A stretch of 64,000 bases of DNA, from contig NZ_JBHTLQ010000011.1 in the NCBI RefSeq assembly GCF_042679085.1, positions 28,796 through 92,795 on the forward strand. The letters run 5' to 3'. Positions 6,703 to 16,461 of the stretch are shown one piece after another. A model generated the notes under the pieces. That model ran no database searches, had not been told where the DNA came from, and was given only the letters and a program-made list of their open reading frames with translations. Within the stretch, counting starts at the first letter, position 1; every line of letters begins with the position of its first letter. A program made the translations under genes and the position numbers. This DNA comes from Phenylobacterium conjunctum. GTDB lineage: Bacteria; Pseudomonadota; Alphaproteobacteria; Caulobacterales; Caulobacteraceae.

Positions 6703-7629
6703 ATGGTCCCTTGCGGCGACATCGAAGCCTTCGAGACGGCGCGGCCCCGGCTGAACCGGCTGGCCTATCGGATGCTGGGCTCGGTGGCCGAGGCCGAGGA
6801 CGCGGTGCAGGACGCCTGGCTGCGTTGGGCGCGGAGCCAGGGCGAGGTCGAGGACCCCTTGGCCTGGCTGGTGCGGACGACGAGCCGGCTGTGCCTGGAC
6901 CGGCTGAAGTCGGCCAAGGCCCGGCGGGAGGCCTATCGCGGGCCGTGGCTGCCGGAGCCGCTGATCGAGGAGCTGGCCGACGATCCGGTGGAGAAGGCCC
7001 AGGAGGTGTCCGTGGCCTTCCTGCTGGCTCTTGAGCGGCTGTCGCCCCTGGAGCGGGCGGTGTTCCTGCTGCACGACGTCTTCGAGGCCGACTATGGCGA
7101 GGTGGCTGAGACCCTTGGCCGCAACGAGGCGGCGGTGCGCCAGCTGGCCAGCCGGGCGCGGGCGCACGTGCAGGAGGCCCGGCCGCGCTTCACCGTCGAT
7201 GAGGCCGAGGCCGCACGGCTGGCGGCGGCCTTCATGGCCGCGGCCGCGGAGGGAAACCTCGAAGGCCTGAAGGCCGTGCTGGCCGAAGACGCGGTGATGG
7301 TCACCGACGGCGGCGGCAAGCGCAGCGCGGCGCTCAGGCCGCTGATCGGGCGTGAGGATGTGATCGCGCTGCTGACCGGGCTCGCCTGGCGCAATGGCGC
7401 GGGGTGGCCAGTGAGCTTCCGCGCGGTGCGGATCAACGGCTATCCCGGTGTGATCCTGGAGCGCGAGGACGGGCCGATGACGGTCGCCTTCCAGCCCGAC
7501 GGCCAGGGGCGGATCGCGGGGGTCTACATGGTGCGGAACCCGGAGAAGCTGGGGCACCTGCATCCCCACCCCTCGTCATCCTCCGGCGGCGAAGCCGTCC
7601 GGGGGACCCAAACTGCCGGGGGCAAATAG
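6703..7629 (+). CDS. ECF41 RNA polymerase sigma factor with SnoaL-like C-terminal domain
   Basis: 308 residues. Sigma-2 (about 8-75) and sigma-4 (about 100-160, with a Leu-rich helix-turn-helix) are joined by a linker carrying the ECF41 hallmark WLPEPL (82-87). The C-terminal NTF2/SnoaL-like domain has DGGGK (202-206) and ends with the NPEKL motif (279-283). This extension acts as a built-in regulator, so no separate anti-sigma factor is needed. Some 25 residues continue past NPEKL; about 18 of them (291-308) are encoded by a palindromic repeat, so the natural C-terminus appears to have been extended. Confidence 0.93.
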   Translation: MVPCGDIEAFETARPRLNRLAYRMLGSVAEAEDAVQDAWLRWARSQGEVEDPLAWLVRTTSRLCLDRLKSAKARREAYRGPWLPEPLIEELADDPVEKAQEVSVAFLLALERLSPLERAVFLLHDVFEADYGEVAETLGRNEAAVRQLASRARAHVQEARPRFTVDEAEAARLAAAFMAAAAEGNLEGLKAVLAEDAVMVTDGGGKRSAALRPLIGREDVIALLTGLAWRNGAGWPVSFRAVRINGYPGVILEREDGPMTVAFQPDGQGRIAGVYMVRNPEKLGHLHPHPSSSSGGEAVRGTQTAGGK

Positions 7630-7684
7630 GCAAGGCCGCTTGGGTCCCCCGGATCCCCGCTGGCGCGGGGACCGGAGGATGACG
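7574..7684. repeat. Paired REP-like palindromic repeat (family A, copy 3)
   Basis: Two inverted units: 7574-7612 (CGTCATCCTCCGG...GGACCCAA) and 7640-7684 (TTGGGTCCCCCGGA...CCGGAGGATGACG). The left unit lies inside the ECF41 sigma frame and encodes its last residues; the right unit ends just before the GAGGAGGGG that serves dnaG. Confidence 0.85.
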
Positions 7685-7713
7685 ATGAGGAGGGGGGCGG
7701 CTACAGTGGCCCC

Positions 7714-9591
7714 GTGCGCTTCGACGAACGTTTCCTGGACGAACTCAAGTCCCGCCTTCGCCCCTCCGACGTGATCGGAAAGACGGTGAAGCTGCGGAAG
7801 CAGGGGCGCGAATATGTGGGGCTGTCGCCGTTCAACAAGGAGAAGACGCCCTCGTTCTATGTGAACGACGACAAGGGCCAGTTCTTCGACTTCTCGTCGG
7901 GCAAGACCGGCGACCTGATCACCTTCCTGCAGGAGACCGAGCGGCTGACCTTTGCGGAGGCCGTGGAGAAGCTGGCGGCCGAGGCGGGCCTGGCCCTGCC
8001 GGCGGTGGATCCGGCGGGCGCCGCCCAGGACAAGAAGCGCCAGGGCCTGTCCGACTGGCTGGAACTGGCGGCGCAATGGTTCGAGGCCGAGCTGCGCCGA
8101 CCCGTGGGACAGGAGGCTCGGGCCTATCTGGAGCGCCGGGGGCTGCCGGAGAAGGAGTGGGCGCGGTTCCGGCTGGGCTATGCCCCGCCTGGACGCACCA
8201 CTCTGAAAGACTACCTGGTCGCCAAGGGCGCCCGGCCCGCCGAACTGGTGGAGACGGGGATGCTGATCGCCCCGGAAGAGGGCGGCGCGCCTTACGACCG
8301 GTTCCGCGAGCGGATCATCTTTCCGATCACCGATGCGCGCGGGCGGGTGATCTCATTCGGGGGGCGGGCGCTCGATCCCAAGGCCCGCGCCAAGTACCTG
8401 AACGGCCCCGAAACCGTGGTCTTCCACAAGGGCCACCAGCTCTATGGCCTGGCCGAGGCGCGCAAGATCCTGGCGGCGGCGCCGACGGGCGAGACCCTGC
8501 CGCTGGCGGTGGTCGAAGGCTATATGGACGCGATCGCCTGCCAGAGGGCGGGCATCCCGGCGGTGGCGCCCATGGGCACGGCCCTGACCGAGGAGCAGAT
8601 GGAGCTGCTCTGGCGGCACCATCCCGAGCCCACCCTGTGCTTTGACGGCGACCGGGCGGGCCGCCAGGCGGCGGGTCGGGCCATCGACCGGGCGCTGCCG
8701 CTGCTGAAACCGGGCAAGAGTTTCAGGTTCGCCATCGTCGAGGGCGGCAAGGACCCAGACGAGGTGCTGCGCGAGCAGGGGGCGGCGGCCCTGAAGGCCC
8801 AGATGGCCCAGACGACGCCCTTCGTGGAGGCCCTGTTCGTCCGCGAGCGAGACCTGGAGCCGCTGGACACGCCGGAGCGCCGGGCGGGCCTGAAGGCGCG
8901 CCTGCGACAATTGGCCGGGACCATCGCCGACAAGGACCTGCAGCAGGCCTATCGCGACGACCTGCTGACCCGACTGGACGCGATCTTCGCCCGCCCGGAG
9001 CGCGAACCGCGCCGGGAATGGACGCCGCAGGGGCCGGGCGGCGGGCGCAGGCGCGGGGCCTGGGGCCAGCCGCCGGTTCCCGCCGCGCCCACGGCGGAAG
9101 GCAAGGCGGCGGCCCGCAGGCTGGCTCATCGGCTCGATCTGACGGCGGCGGCCCTGGTGCGTTATGCGCTCAATGATCCGGTGGTGCTGGACGATCACCT
9201 GGAGGACGCGCTGACCGCTAACGGCTTCGGCGATACGGCGCTATCCGAATTGGCGAGGGAAATCATTCGCCTGCGTCTTGACCATGACCATCTTGACTCG
9301 GCCACCCTCACACGCCATCTGGCGTCTTGCGGGTATAGTACGCTGCTGACAGACATCGACCGGGCCGCTGCGACATCGAGCGCGCCCATCCTGAAAACGG
9401 ATGTCTCCCTCGACGCGGCTAGATCCCAGTGGTCGCAAGCCTTCGCCCGTCTTTCCAGACTGGCGGCGCTCGACGAGGCTATAGCCGCCGCCAAGGGGAA
9501 CCTGGGCGGGCGATCAGCTATGGAGACCCTCGAGCGCCTGAAAGGCGAACGCGACGCACTGAAACGCGCGATCAGGGACTGGAACGATTAA
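7714..9591 (+). CDS. dnaG: DNA primase
   Basis: 625 residues from a GTG start with GAGGAGGGG upstream. DnaG makes RNA primers at the replication fork with DnaB. The N-terminal CHC2-like domain (about 1-95) keeps EKTPSF but the four zinc ligands are replaced: S38, N41, D59 and S62 stand where C, H, C and C are expected. The RNA-polymerase core and TOPRIM domain (EGYMDA near 267-272, FDGDRAG near 310) are intact. The C-terminal third should be the helicase-binding domain. rpoD follows 106 bases later, as in the macromolecular-synthesis operon. Confidence 0.96.
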   Translation: MRFDERFLDELKSRLRPSDVIGKTVKLRKQGREYVGLSPFNKEKTPSFYVNDDKGQFFDFSSGKTGDLITFLQETERLTFAEAVEKLAAEAGLALPAVDPAGAAQDKKRQGLSDWLELAAQWFEAELRRPVGQEARAYLERRGLPEKEWARFRLGYAPPGRTTLKDYLVAKGARPAELVETGMLIAPEEGGAPYDRFRERIIFPITDARGRVISFGGRALDPKARAKYLNGPETVVFHKGHQLYGLAEARKILAAAPTGETLPLAVVEGYMDAIACQRAGIPAVAPMGTALTEEQMELLWRHHPEPTLCFDGDRAGRQAAGRAIDRALPLLKPGKSFRFAIVEGGKDPDEVLREQGAAALKAQMAQTTPFVEALFVRERDLEPLDTPERRAGLKARLRQLAGTIADKDLQQAYRDDLLTRLDAIFARPEREPRREWTPQGPGGGRRRGAWGQPPVPAAPTAEGKAAARRLAHRLDLTAAALVRYALNDPVVLDDHLEDALTANGFGDTALSELAREIIRLRLDHDHLDSATLTRHLASCGYSTLLTDIDRAAATSSAPILKTDVSLDAARSQWSQAFARLSRLAALDEAIAAAKGNLGGRSAMETLERLKGERDALKRAIRDWND

Positions 9592-9697
9592 GGCGGTTGA
9601 AGGGGTCGTTTAGGTAAACGGCCTTTAAGCGACCGCACTTCACCATTGGCGGCGCGGCCCTCGCGGGGAGTGGGGCGGCGCCGGACCGGAGACTTAG

Positions 9698-11635
<1,938 letters not shown>

Positions 11636-11675
11636 GAGCGTTGACGAGGTTCGCCGTCGGGTGGAGCATTCCCAC

Positions 11676-11927
11676 ATGGCCGACGGCGAACTGTTCCTGA
11701 AACTCGACGACGACACGGCGCGCCGCCTGCGTGCGGCGGCGGAGGCGGCCGGTCAGGCTGTTGAGAGCTATGCTGCGGAACTGATTTCCAGCGGGCTGGC
11801 CGGCGAATGGGCGGACTCTTTTGCGCGGCTCGCCGAGTATGATCGGACCGGGGACTACATGTCCCTTGAGGAGGGGGCCGCATACTTCCGGACCAAGCTT
11901 GAAGAGCGGCTCGCTAACCGCAAATGA
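11676..11927 (+). CDS. ParD-like antitoxin
   Basis: 83 residues starting at ATG 11676 (GGTGGAG upstream); a GTG at 11661 is in frame but poorly placed. The N-terminus LFLKLDDDTARRLRAAAEAA fits a ribbon-helix-helix DNA-binding domain, and the C-terminus (YDRTGDYMSLEEGAAYFRTK) fits a toxin-wrapping tail. The next gene, a ParE/RelE-type toxin, starts inside its stop codon (ATGA). The antitoxin would autorepress and neutralise its toxin, but the toxin gene here is interrupted. Confidence 0.75.
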   Translation: MADGELFLKLDDDTARRLRAAAEAAGQAVESYAAELISSGLAGEWADSFARLAEYDRTGDYMSLEEGAAYFRTKLEERLANRK

Positions 11928-12205
11928 GCCGTGAGGTTCGGCTCTCTCCGGCTGCGCAACGCGACTTTGATCGGCTCGTCGACTTCCTTGAATCCAAGAG
12001 CCCAAGGGCGGCTTGGCGTGCCGCCGAAACCATACTCGCAGGACTTTCCAGCCTGAGTGACCGGCCCGAGCGCGGCCGACCTGTCTTTTGAGAGCACAGG
12101 GAACTTGTCGTCCGCTTTGGGCGGGACGGCTACCTCGTCCGATACCGTGTCGATCCTGACGCCGTGATCGTCGCCAGCATCAAGCACATCCGCGAGCAGC
12201 GCTGA
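11924..12205 (+). pseudogene. ParE/RelE-type toxin with an in-frame TGA stop
   Basis: Read from ATG 11924 the frame gives MSREVRLSPAAQRDFDRLVD and so on for 55 codons, then TGA at 12089-12091, then continues in the same frame with EHRELVVRFGRDGYLVRYRV and IKHIREQR to a normal stop at 12203-12205. The downstream part is the conserved ParE core (RELVVRFG, YLVRYRV, IKHIRE). One substitution therefore truncates a 93-residue toxin before its active beta sheet. It overlaps the antitoxin stop by four bases. Sequencing error or readthrough remain possible. Confidence 0.85.
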
Positions 12206-12208
12206 GCC

Positions 12209-12829
12209 TCACCCCCAGCCGTAGTTGAAGCTGATGGAGATGCGGGGGATCTTGGCGGCGTTAGCCTCAACCTCGTGGCGCAGCCAGCTTTCCCACATCA
12301 GGATCGTGCCGGGCTCGGGCTGCAGGTAGACGAAGCTGCGGCTGTCTTCGGGGGCGTCGGCTGTGCGCGGCGGGGCGGCCATCATCATCGCCAGGCGCGG
12401 GTCCTCCAGCTTCAGGGCGCTCGCGCCGGGCGGGGTGCGGACATAGATGGTGCCGGACAGGACGCTGTGCGGGTGGATGTGGCTGGTGTGGGCGGCGCCC
12501 GGCTTCAGCACGTTGACCCACAGGCTGTTCATCTTCAGCCGCGCGCCACCGAGGTCGAAGGAAAGATCGCGGGCGAACTGGGCGGCGTGCTTGTCGAGCT
12601 TGCGCTTCAAGACATCGAACACGCTCATCCGCTGGGGCAGGTCGTCCAGGGAGGCATAGGAGGTGTAGCCGCCGTAGCGGTGCTCGCGGCACCAGGCGCG
12701 GCCGGCCATGTCCTCCTGCGCCAAGGACAGGCAGGCCTCCTCCAGCTCGCTGTTGAGCTCGGCAAAGCCGCGCTCGGCGGCGAGGGAGGCCTCATAGACC
12801 CGGGTGACGAAGAGGGCGCGGACGGTCAT
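12209..12829 (-). CDS. Putative 2-oxoglutarate/Fe(II) oxygenase (TIGR02466-like)
   Basis: 206 residues. The C-terminal half shows a double-stranded beta-helix pattern: HTSHIHPHSVLSGTIYVRTP supplies metal-binding His residues, and LMWESWLRHEVEAN followed by RISISFNYG supplies the second His and the Arg for 2-oxoglutarate. This matches the 2OG-FeII_Oxy_5/TIGR02466 group of unknown substrate. It converges with the broken toxin gene, only three bases apart. The downstream flagellar-like genes are on the same strand but probably unrelated in function. Confidence 0.75.
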   Translation of the reverse strand: MTVRALFVTRVYEASLAAERGFAELNSELEEACLSLAQEDMAGRAWCREHRYGGYTSYASLDDLPQRMSVFDVLKRKLDKHAAQFARDLSFDLGGARLKMNSLWVNVLKPGAAHTSHIHPHSVLSGTIYVRTPPGASALKLEDPRLAMMMAAPPRTADAPEDSRSFVYLQPEPGTILMWESWLRHEVEANAAKIPRISISFNYGWG

Positions 12830-12846
12830 GCCGTTCGGCTAGAGCC

Positions 12847-13080
12847 TCAGCCGTTGGACGGCAAGCCCGTAGCCTGAAACCGGAGCAGTTCGCTCATCAG
12901 GCTGGCGGCGACGCGCTGGTTCTCCAGGGTCGCCAGCGTCTGGAGCTTCTCCTGCTTCTGGGTCTCGAAATCGTGGTGCAGGGTGGCGGCGTCGCGAGGT
13001 TGCGCCTGCCCCTCGGCGGGCGGCAGGGGCGGCAGGGCCTGAGACAGCATGCCAAGCTGGACAAGCGGGGTGGTCTTCAT
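12847..13080 (-). CDS. Hypothetical small protein, possibly flagellar-associated
   Basis: 77 residues with a strong AGGAGG eight bases before the ATG. The N-terminus is Pro/Leu-rich (LSQALPPLPPAEGQ) and the C-terminal two thirds look helical with coiled-coil character (DFETQKQEKLQTLATLENQR). I do not recognise a family. It follows the rod-like mini-protein gene on the same strand after 122 bases, so a flagellar link is only guilt by association. Confidence 0.6.
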   Translation of the reverse strand: MKTTPLVQLGMLSQALPPLPPAEGQAQPRDAATLHHDFETQKQEKLQTLATLENQRVAASLMSELLRFQATGLPSNG

Positions 13081-13202
13081 GGTCTAACCTCCTCGCGAAA
13101 CCGAATAGCCAAGCTCGGTTAAACGATCGCGTTTGGAAGTGGTAAAGTTGCGTTTGCCTTGAGTATCCGAGGCCTGAAACCTACCCGGATCGGGCGCGTT
13201 GC

Positions 13203-13424
13203 TTAGACGATCATGTTGAGGGCGTCGCGGGTCATCTGGTCAGCCGTGCGGATGACGCTGATGTTGGCGCTGTAGGCGGACTTGGCCTGGATCTGCTCCA
13301 CCGTCTCGCTGACCATGTCGATGCTGGCGTTGGGCGAGCCGGCCTGGGCTGTGCGTTGAGCGGAGGCCTCAAAGCGGCGAGTGGCGGCGAGCATGCCGTA
13401 CTGGGCGGTGGCGATGGGGTTCAT
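13203..13424 (-). CDS. Mini flagellar rod/hook-type protein (FlgB/FlgC-like termini)
   Basis: 73 residues from ATG 13424 (GGAAGGA upstream; longer frame to 13517 is not supported). It reads as the two ends of a rod protein joined: an N-terminal helix with RRFEASAQRTAQAGSP and a C-terminal Flg_bbr_C helix, IDMVSETVEQIQAKSAYSAN followed by TADQMTRDALNMIV. The central beta domain of FlgB/FlgC (family members usually well over 100 residues) is missing. It may join the rod or be a secreted remnant; no other flagellar gene is nearby. Confidence 0.7.
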   Translation of the reverse strand: MNPIATAQYGMLAATRRFEASAQRTAQAGSPNASIDMVSETVEQIQAKSAYSANISVIRTADQMTRDALNMIV

Positions 13425-13554
13425 GGGCGATCCTTCCTCGCGGAAGAGCTTGATCGATCGCGGTAAAGGCCAAGCCAGTAAATGTGGTGAATATCCGCGG
13501 CGCGCGGCCGCAGCCATCCTGGGTTATGCTCGGTCGAAGATCCGGAGGTCCCCC

Positions 13555-13899
13555 ATGGTTCGCTTCAGTTTGATCGCTTTCGTCACCGCGCTCGCCGCCG
13601 GCCCCGCGCTGGCCGAGAGCCCGGTCGTTCCCGCCACCACCAGCGTCTGCCTGGACGTGAACGGCAGCCTGTTGCCCGTGGTCTGCCACGTGCAGGGCAG
13701 CCGCCTGGATCGGCGCGACACCATCTGCCAGTGCCCGGAAGGCGCGCGCACAGACGCCTCGGTTTGCGCGCCGGGCGAGCGGCCGCCGGTGGAGAACCTG
13801 GCCCTGTCGCGGGCGCGCAAGGTCGCGGGCAAGGACGGGACCCTTGTGGGCGACAGCTTCGAGGGTCGACGCATGTGCGTCGACCTCTCTCAGCGGTAA
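13555..13899 (+). CDS. Secreted cysteine-containing hypothetical protein
   Basis: 114 residues with CGGAGG just before the ATG. Residues 1-20 are a clear signal peptide (MVRFSLIAFVTALAAGPALA, cleavage after ALA). The mature part has six cysteines (CLDVNG, VCHVQ, TICQCPEG, SVCAPG, RMCVDL), suggesting disulfide bonds in the periplasm. I do not recognise the family. It is divergent from the rod-like mini-protein gene across a 130-base gap. Confidence 0.7.
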   Translation: MVRFSLIAFVTALAAGPALAESPVVPATTSVCLDVNGSLLPVVCHVQGSRLDRRDTICQCPEGARTDASVCAPGERPPVENLALSRARKVAGKDGTLVGDSFEGRRMCVDLSQR

Positions 13900-13903
13900 G
13901 CGC

Positions 13904-15163
13904 CTACTTGCCGAGCGCGGCGTAGGTCAGCTTCTGGAAGGCGGGCAGGGCGGCGCGGCCGCCCAGGCGTTGGCCGGTAGCCAGCTGGCTCGCGGCCTCG
14001 GGGCCGAGCGGCATGGAGTTCTGGATCAGGTAGATCATCACCATGTCTTCTTCTGGATCGGCCTGCCACCAGGTGCCAAAGGCGCCCGGCCAGCCGAAGG
14101 AGCCTTCAGAGCCCGCGCCCATCCAGGCCTGCTTCTCCGGGTCAGTGATCATCGAGACGCCGAGGCCGAAGCCCTGGCCCATCCAGAACGGGATGCCCAT
14201 GAACGGGATTTCGCGCTGCTGGGGCGTCAGGCGGTTGGCGGTCATCAGGGCATGCGTCTCGGGGCTGATCAGCCGCACGCCGTCGAGTTCGCCCTTGTTC
14301 AGCATCAGGCGCGCGAACTTCAGATAGTCATCGGCCGTGGAGATCAGGCCGCCGCCGCCGCCGCAGAAATGCGGAGCGTGGTCCTCATGCGGGAAGGAGA
14401 CGTCGTCCAGCCGGTCATTGGCCTCATCCAGGCGATAGAGGTGGGCCATGCGGTCGCGCTTTTCGGGCGGGCACCAGAAGTCGGTGTCGACCATGCCGAG
14501 CGGCCCCAGGATGCGCTGCATCAGAAAGTCACGGAACGGCATGCCGGCGATGCGGCCGACCAGGAAGCCCAGGACGTCGGTGGCGTGGCTGTAGTGGAAG
14601 CGTTCGCCGGGCGCGAAGGACAGGGGAAGGCCCGCCAGCTTCTCCATCCACTGGTCCGGCCCATGCGGGTTGCTCAGCGGCGAGCCCAGGGCGTGCTCGT
14701 AGGCGTGGGCGATGGGACCGATCGAGGTGAAGCCATAGGCCAGACCCGAGCGGTGGGTCATCAGGTCCTCGATGGTGATGTCGCGCGGGGCGTCATAGAC
14801 CTGGTCCAGCGGGCCGGTGGGGTCCTTCAGCACCTTCATGTTGGAGAACTCAGGCGCCCACTTGGTGATGGGGTCGTCGAGCTTGAGCTTGCCTTCCTCC
14901 ATCAGCATCAGGGCGGCGACGGAGGTGACCGGCTTGGTCATGGAGGCGATGCGGAACATGGTGTCCCGGGTCATCGGCGCCTTGGCCGCCACGTCGCGCC
15001 AGCCCAGCGTGTTCAACTGGACGATCTCACCCTTGCGCCAGGTCAGGGTCACGAACCCCGAAAGGTCGCCCGCATCGACCACGGTCTGCAGATGCTTGGG
15101 GATACCGGCCAAAACCTCGGCCGAAAGGCCCGGTTGCGACTTGGAGATCTGGCTTCCGTCCAT
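13904..15163 (-). CDS. Beta-lactamase-family serine hydrolase (esterase/DD-peptidase fold)
   Basis: 419 residues. The class C fold is recognisable by S74-M-T-K77 (RIASMTKPVTS), a YSHATD motif near 193 in place of YxN, and a C-terminal GxGF-type region (MGQGFGLGVSMI). The group contains carboxylesterases such as EstB and lactone hydrolases as well as penicillin-interacting enzymes. No signal peptide is visible, so an esterase in the cytoplasm is more likely than antibiotic resistance. Substrate unknown. Confidence 0.85.
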   Translation of the reverse strand: MDGSQISKSQPGLSAEVLAGIPKHLQTVVDAGDLSGFVTLTWRKGEIVQLNTLGWRDVAAKAPMTRDTMFRIASMTKPVTSVAALMLMEEGKLKLDDPITKWAPEFSNMKVLKDPTGPLDQVYDAPRDITIEDLMTHRSGLAYGFTSIGPIAHAYEHALGSPLSNPHGPDQWMEKLAGLPLSFAPGERFHYSHATDVLGFLVGRIAGMPFRDFLMQRILGPLGMVDTDFWCPPEKRDRMAHLYRLDEANDRLDDVSFPHEDHAPHFCGGGGGLISTADDYLKFARLMLNKGELDGVRLISPETHALMTANRLTPQQREIPFMGIPFWMGQGFGLGVSMITDPEKQAWMGAGSEGSFGWPGAFGTWWQADPEEDMVMIYLIQNSMPLGPEAASQLATGQRLGGRAALPAFQKLTYAALGK

Positions 15164-15258
15164 GGTCCTGGCGTCCTTCCCTGATGCGGCTCATCATACC
15201 GTCTATTCGGATAACCAATGGGCGGGGCCGATGGGCGCCGTCAAGCGGGGGGAAGGCG

Positions 15259-15624
15259 ATGGCGTACGAGCGGGCGCGACAGAGGCTGGCGCCGACCAGC
15301 GTGTTCATCGGGCGGGTGCTGACCAATCTGCTGGTCGTGCTGATGTTGGTGGCGGCCTCCCTGGCGGTGGGGATGTGGGGCTATCACACCCTGGAAGGGG
15401 AGCCGTGGATCGACGCCTTTGCGGATGCGTCCATGATCCTGTCGGGGATGGGGCCGCTGAACCCGTTGCAGAACGATCAGGCCAAGCTGTTCGCCGGGGC
15501 CTATGCGCTTTATTCGGGGCTGTTCCTGGTGGCTGCGGCGGGGCTGATCCTGTCGCCGGTGCTGCATCGGATCCTGCACCGGATGCATGCGGCCGATGAA
15601 GACGAGAATCCGCCAGAGACGTGA
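15259..15624 (+). CDS. Two-helix membrane protein with ion-channel-like pore region
   Basis: 121 residues. Helix 1 (about 18-41, VLTNLLVVLMLVAASLAVGM), a re-entrant-looking segment DASMILSGMGPLNPLQN, and helix 2 (YALYSGLFLVAAAGLILSPV) are arranged like the M1-pore-M2 unit of two-helix potassium channels, but the filter TxGYG is replaced by SGMGP. The ATG at 15259 follows GGGGGAAGG. It lies 16 bases before an alpha/beta hydrolase gene, so the pair may be an operon. Channel activity is unproven. Confidence 0.6.
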   Translation: MAYERARQRLAPTSVFIGRVLTNLLVVLMLVAASLAVGMWGYHTLEGEPWIDAFADASMILSGMGPLNPLQNDQAKLFAGAYALYSGLFLVAAAGLILSPVLHRILHRMHAADEDENPPET

Positions 15625-15640
15625 GAGAGGCTTTGACCGA

Positions 15641-16459
15641 ATGGCTCTGAAGGATGCGCTGTCGCCGCTTGGCCTGTTCTCGGCCCTGACGCCCAAGGAC
15701 CCGTCGCGGCGCGTGCTGACCGCAGCGCCCTTCGGCCCGGGTCCGCGGCAAAGGCTCGATGTCTATGCGCCTCCGAAGGCGGAGGTTCCGGCGCCGGTGG
15801 CGGTGTTCTTCTATGGCGGGTCCTGGGAGACCGGGCGGCGCCAGGACTATGGCTGGGCGGCGCGGGCGCTTGCCGCCAAGGGCTTCCTCACCCTCCTGCC
15901 GGACTACAGGATCTATCCGGAAGCCGTCTATCCGGCCTTCCTGGAGGACGGGGCGGCGGCGGTGCGCTGGGCTGTGGAGCATGCGCCGGCGCACGGTGGG
16001 GATCCGCAGCGCATCGTGCTCGCCGGGCATTCGGCCGGCGCCTACATCGCCACCATGCTGGGCCTGGAGCCGCGCTGGCTGGACGCTGCCCAGGTGGAGC
16101 GGTCGCGGATCAAGGCCATCGCCGGCCTGTCCGGTCCCTATGAGTTCGTGCCGTTCAAGAACGACACCATCATCCGCACCTTCGGCCATGCGGACGACCC
16201 GCACCTGACCCAGCCCTGGCCACATGTGACCCCGGCCGCGCCGCCGGTCTTCCTGGGCCACGGCGACAGCGACAAGCTGGTCGGCCGCCGCAACCTGCGC
16301 ACCCTGGCCGAGGCCTATCGCAAGCACGGGGCGACGGTGGAGGACCGGATCTATCCGGGCCTGGACCACGCCGGGATGGTGCTGGCCCTGTCCAAGCCGT
16401 TCCGTCGGCGGGGGACGGTGCTGGAGGATATGAGTGGGTTTCTGAGGCGGTGGGTTTAA
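15641..16459 (+). CDS. Alpha/beta hydrolase (acetyl-esterase/BD-FAE type)
   Basis: 272 residues from ATG 15641. The oxyanion strand reads FFYGGSW, the nucleophile elbow is GHSAG (Ser near 130), and Asp in GHGDSDKLV plus His in DHAGMV complete a catalytic triad. The order and spacing resemble kynurenine-formamidase-like or carbohydrate-esterase hydrolases. No signal peptide. It is the second gene after the channel-like protein and converges with the M23 lipoprotein gene. Confidence 0.85.
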   Translation: MALKDALSPLGLFSALTPKDPSRRVLTAAPFGPGPRQRLDVYAPPKAEVPAPVAVFFYGGSWETGRRQDYGWAARALAAKGFLTLLPDYRIYPEAVYPAFLEDGAAAVRWAVEHAPAHGGDPQRIVLAGHSAGAYIATMLGLEPRWLDAAQVERSRIKAIAGLSGPYEFVPFKNDTIIRTFGHADDPHLTQPWPHVTPAAPPVFLGHGDSDKLVGRRNLRTLAEAYRKHGATVEDRIYPGLDHAGMVLALSKPFRRRGTVLEDMSGFLRRWV

Positions 16460-16461
16460 GG

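Noticed and set aside
13425..13554. Sigma-54 promoter for the flagellar-like mini-protein
   Set aside because: TGGCTTGGCCTTTACC is only a loose match and lacks the required GC at the -12 element.
13904..15163. Beta-lactam resistance gene
   Set aside because: The protein has no signal peptide and a YSH motif as in esterases of the same fold; resistance is not supported.
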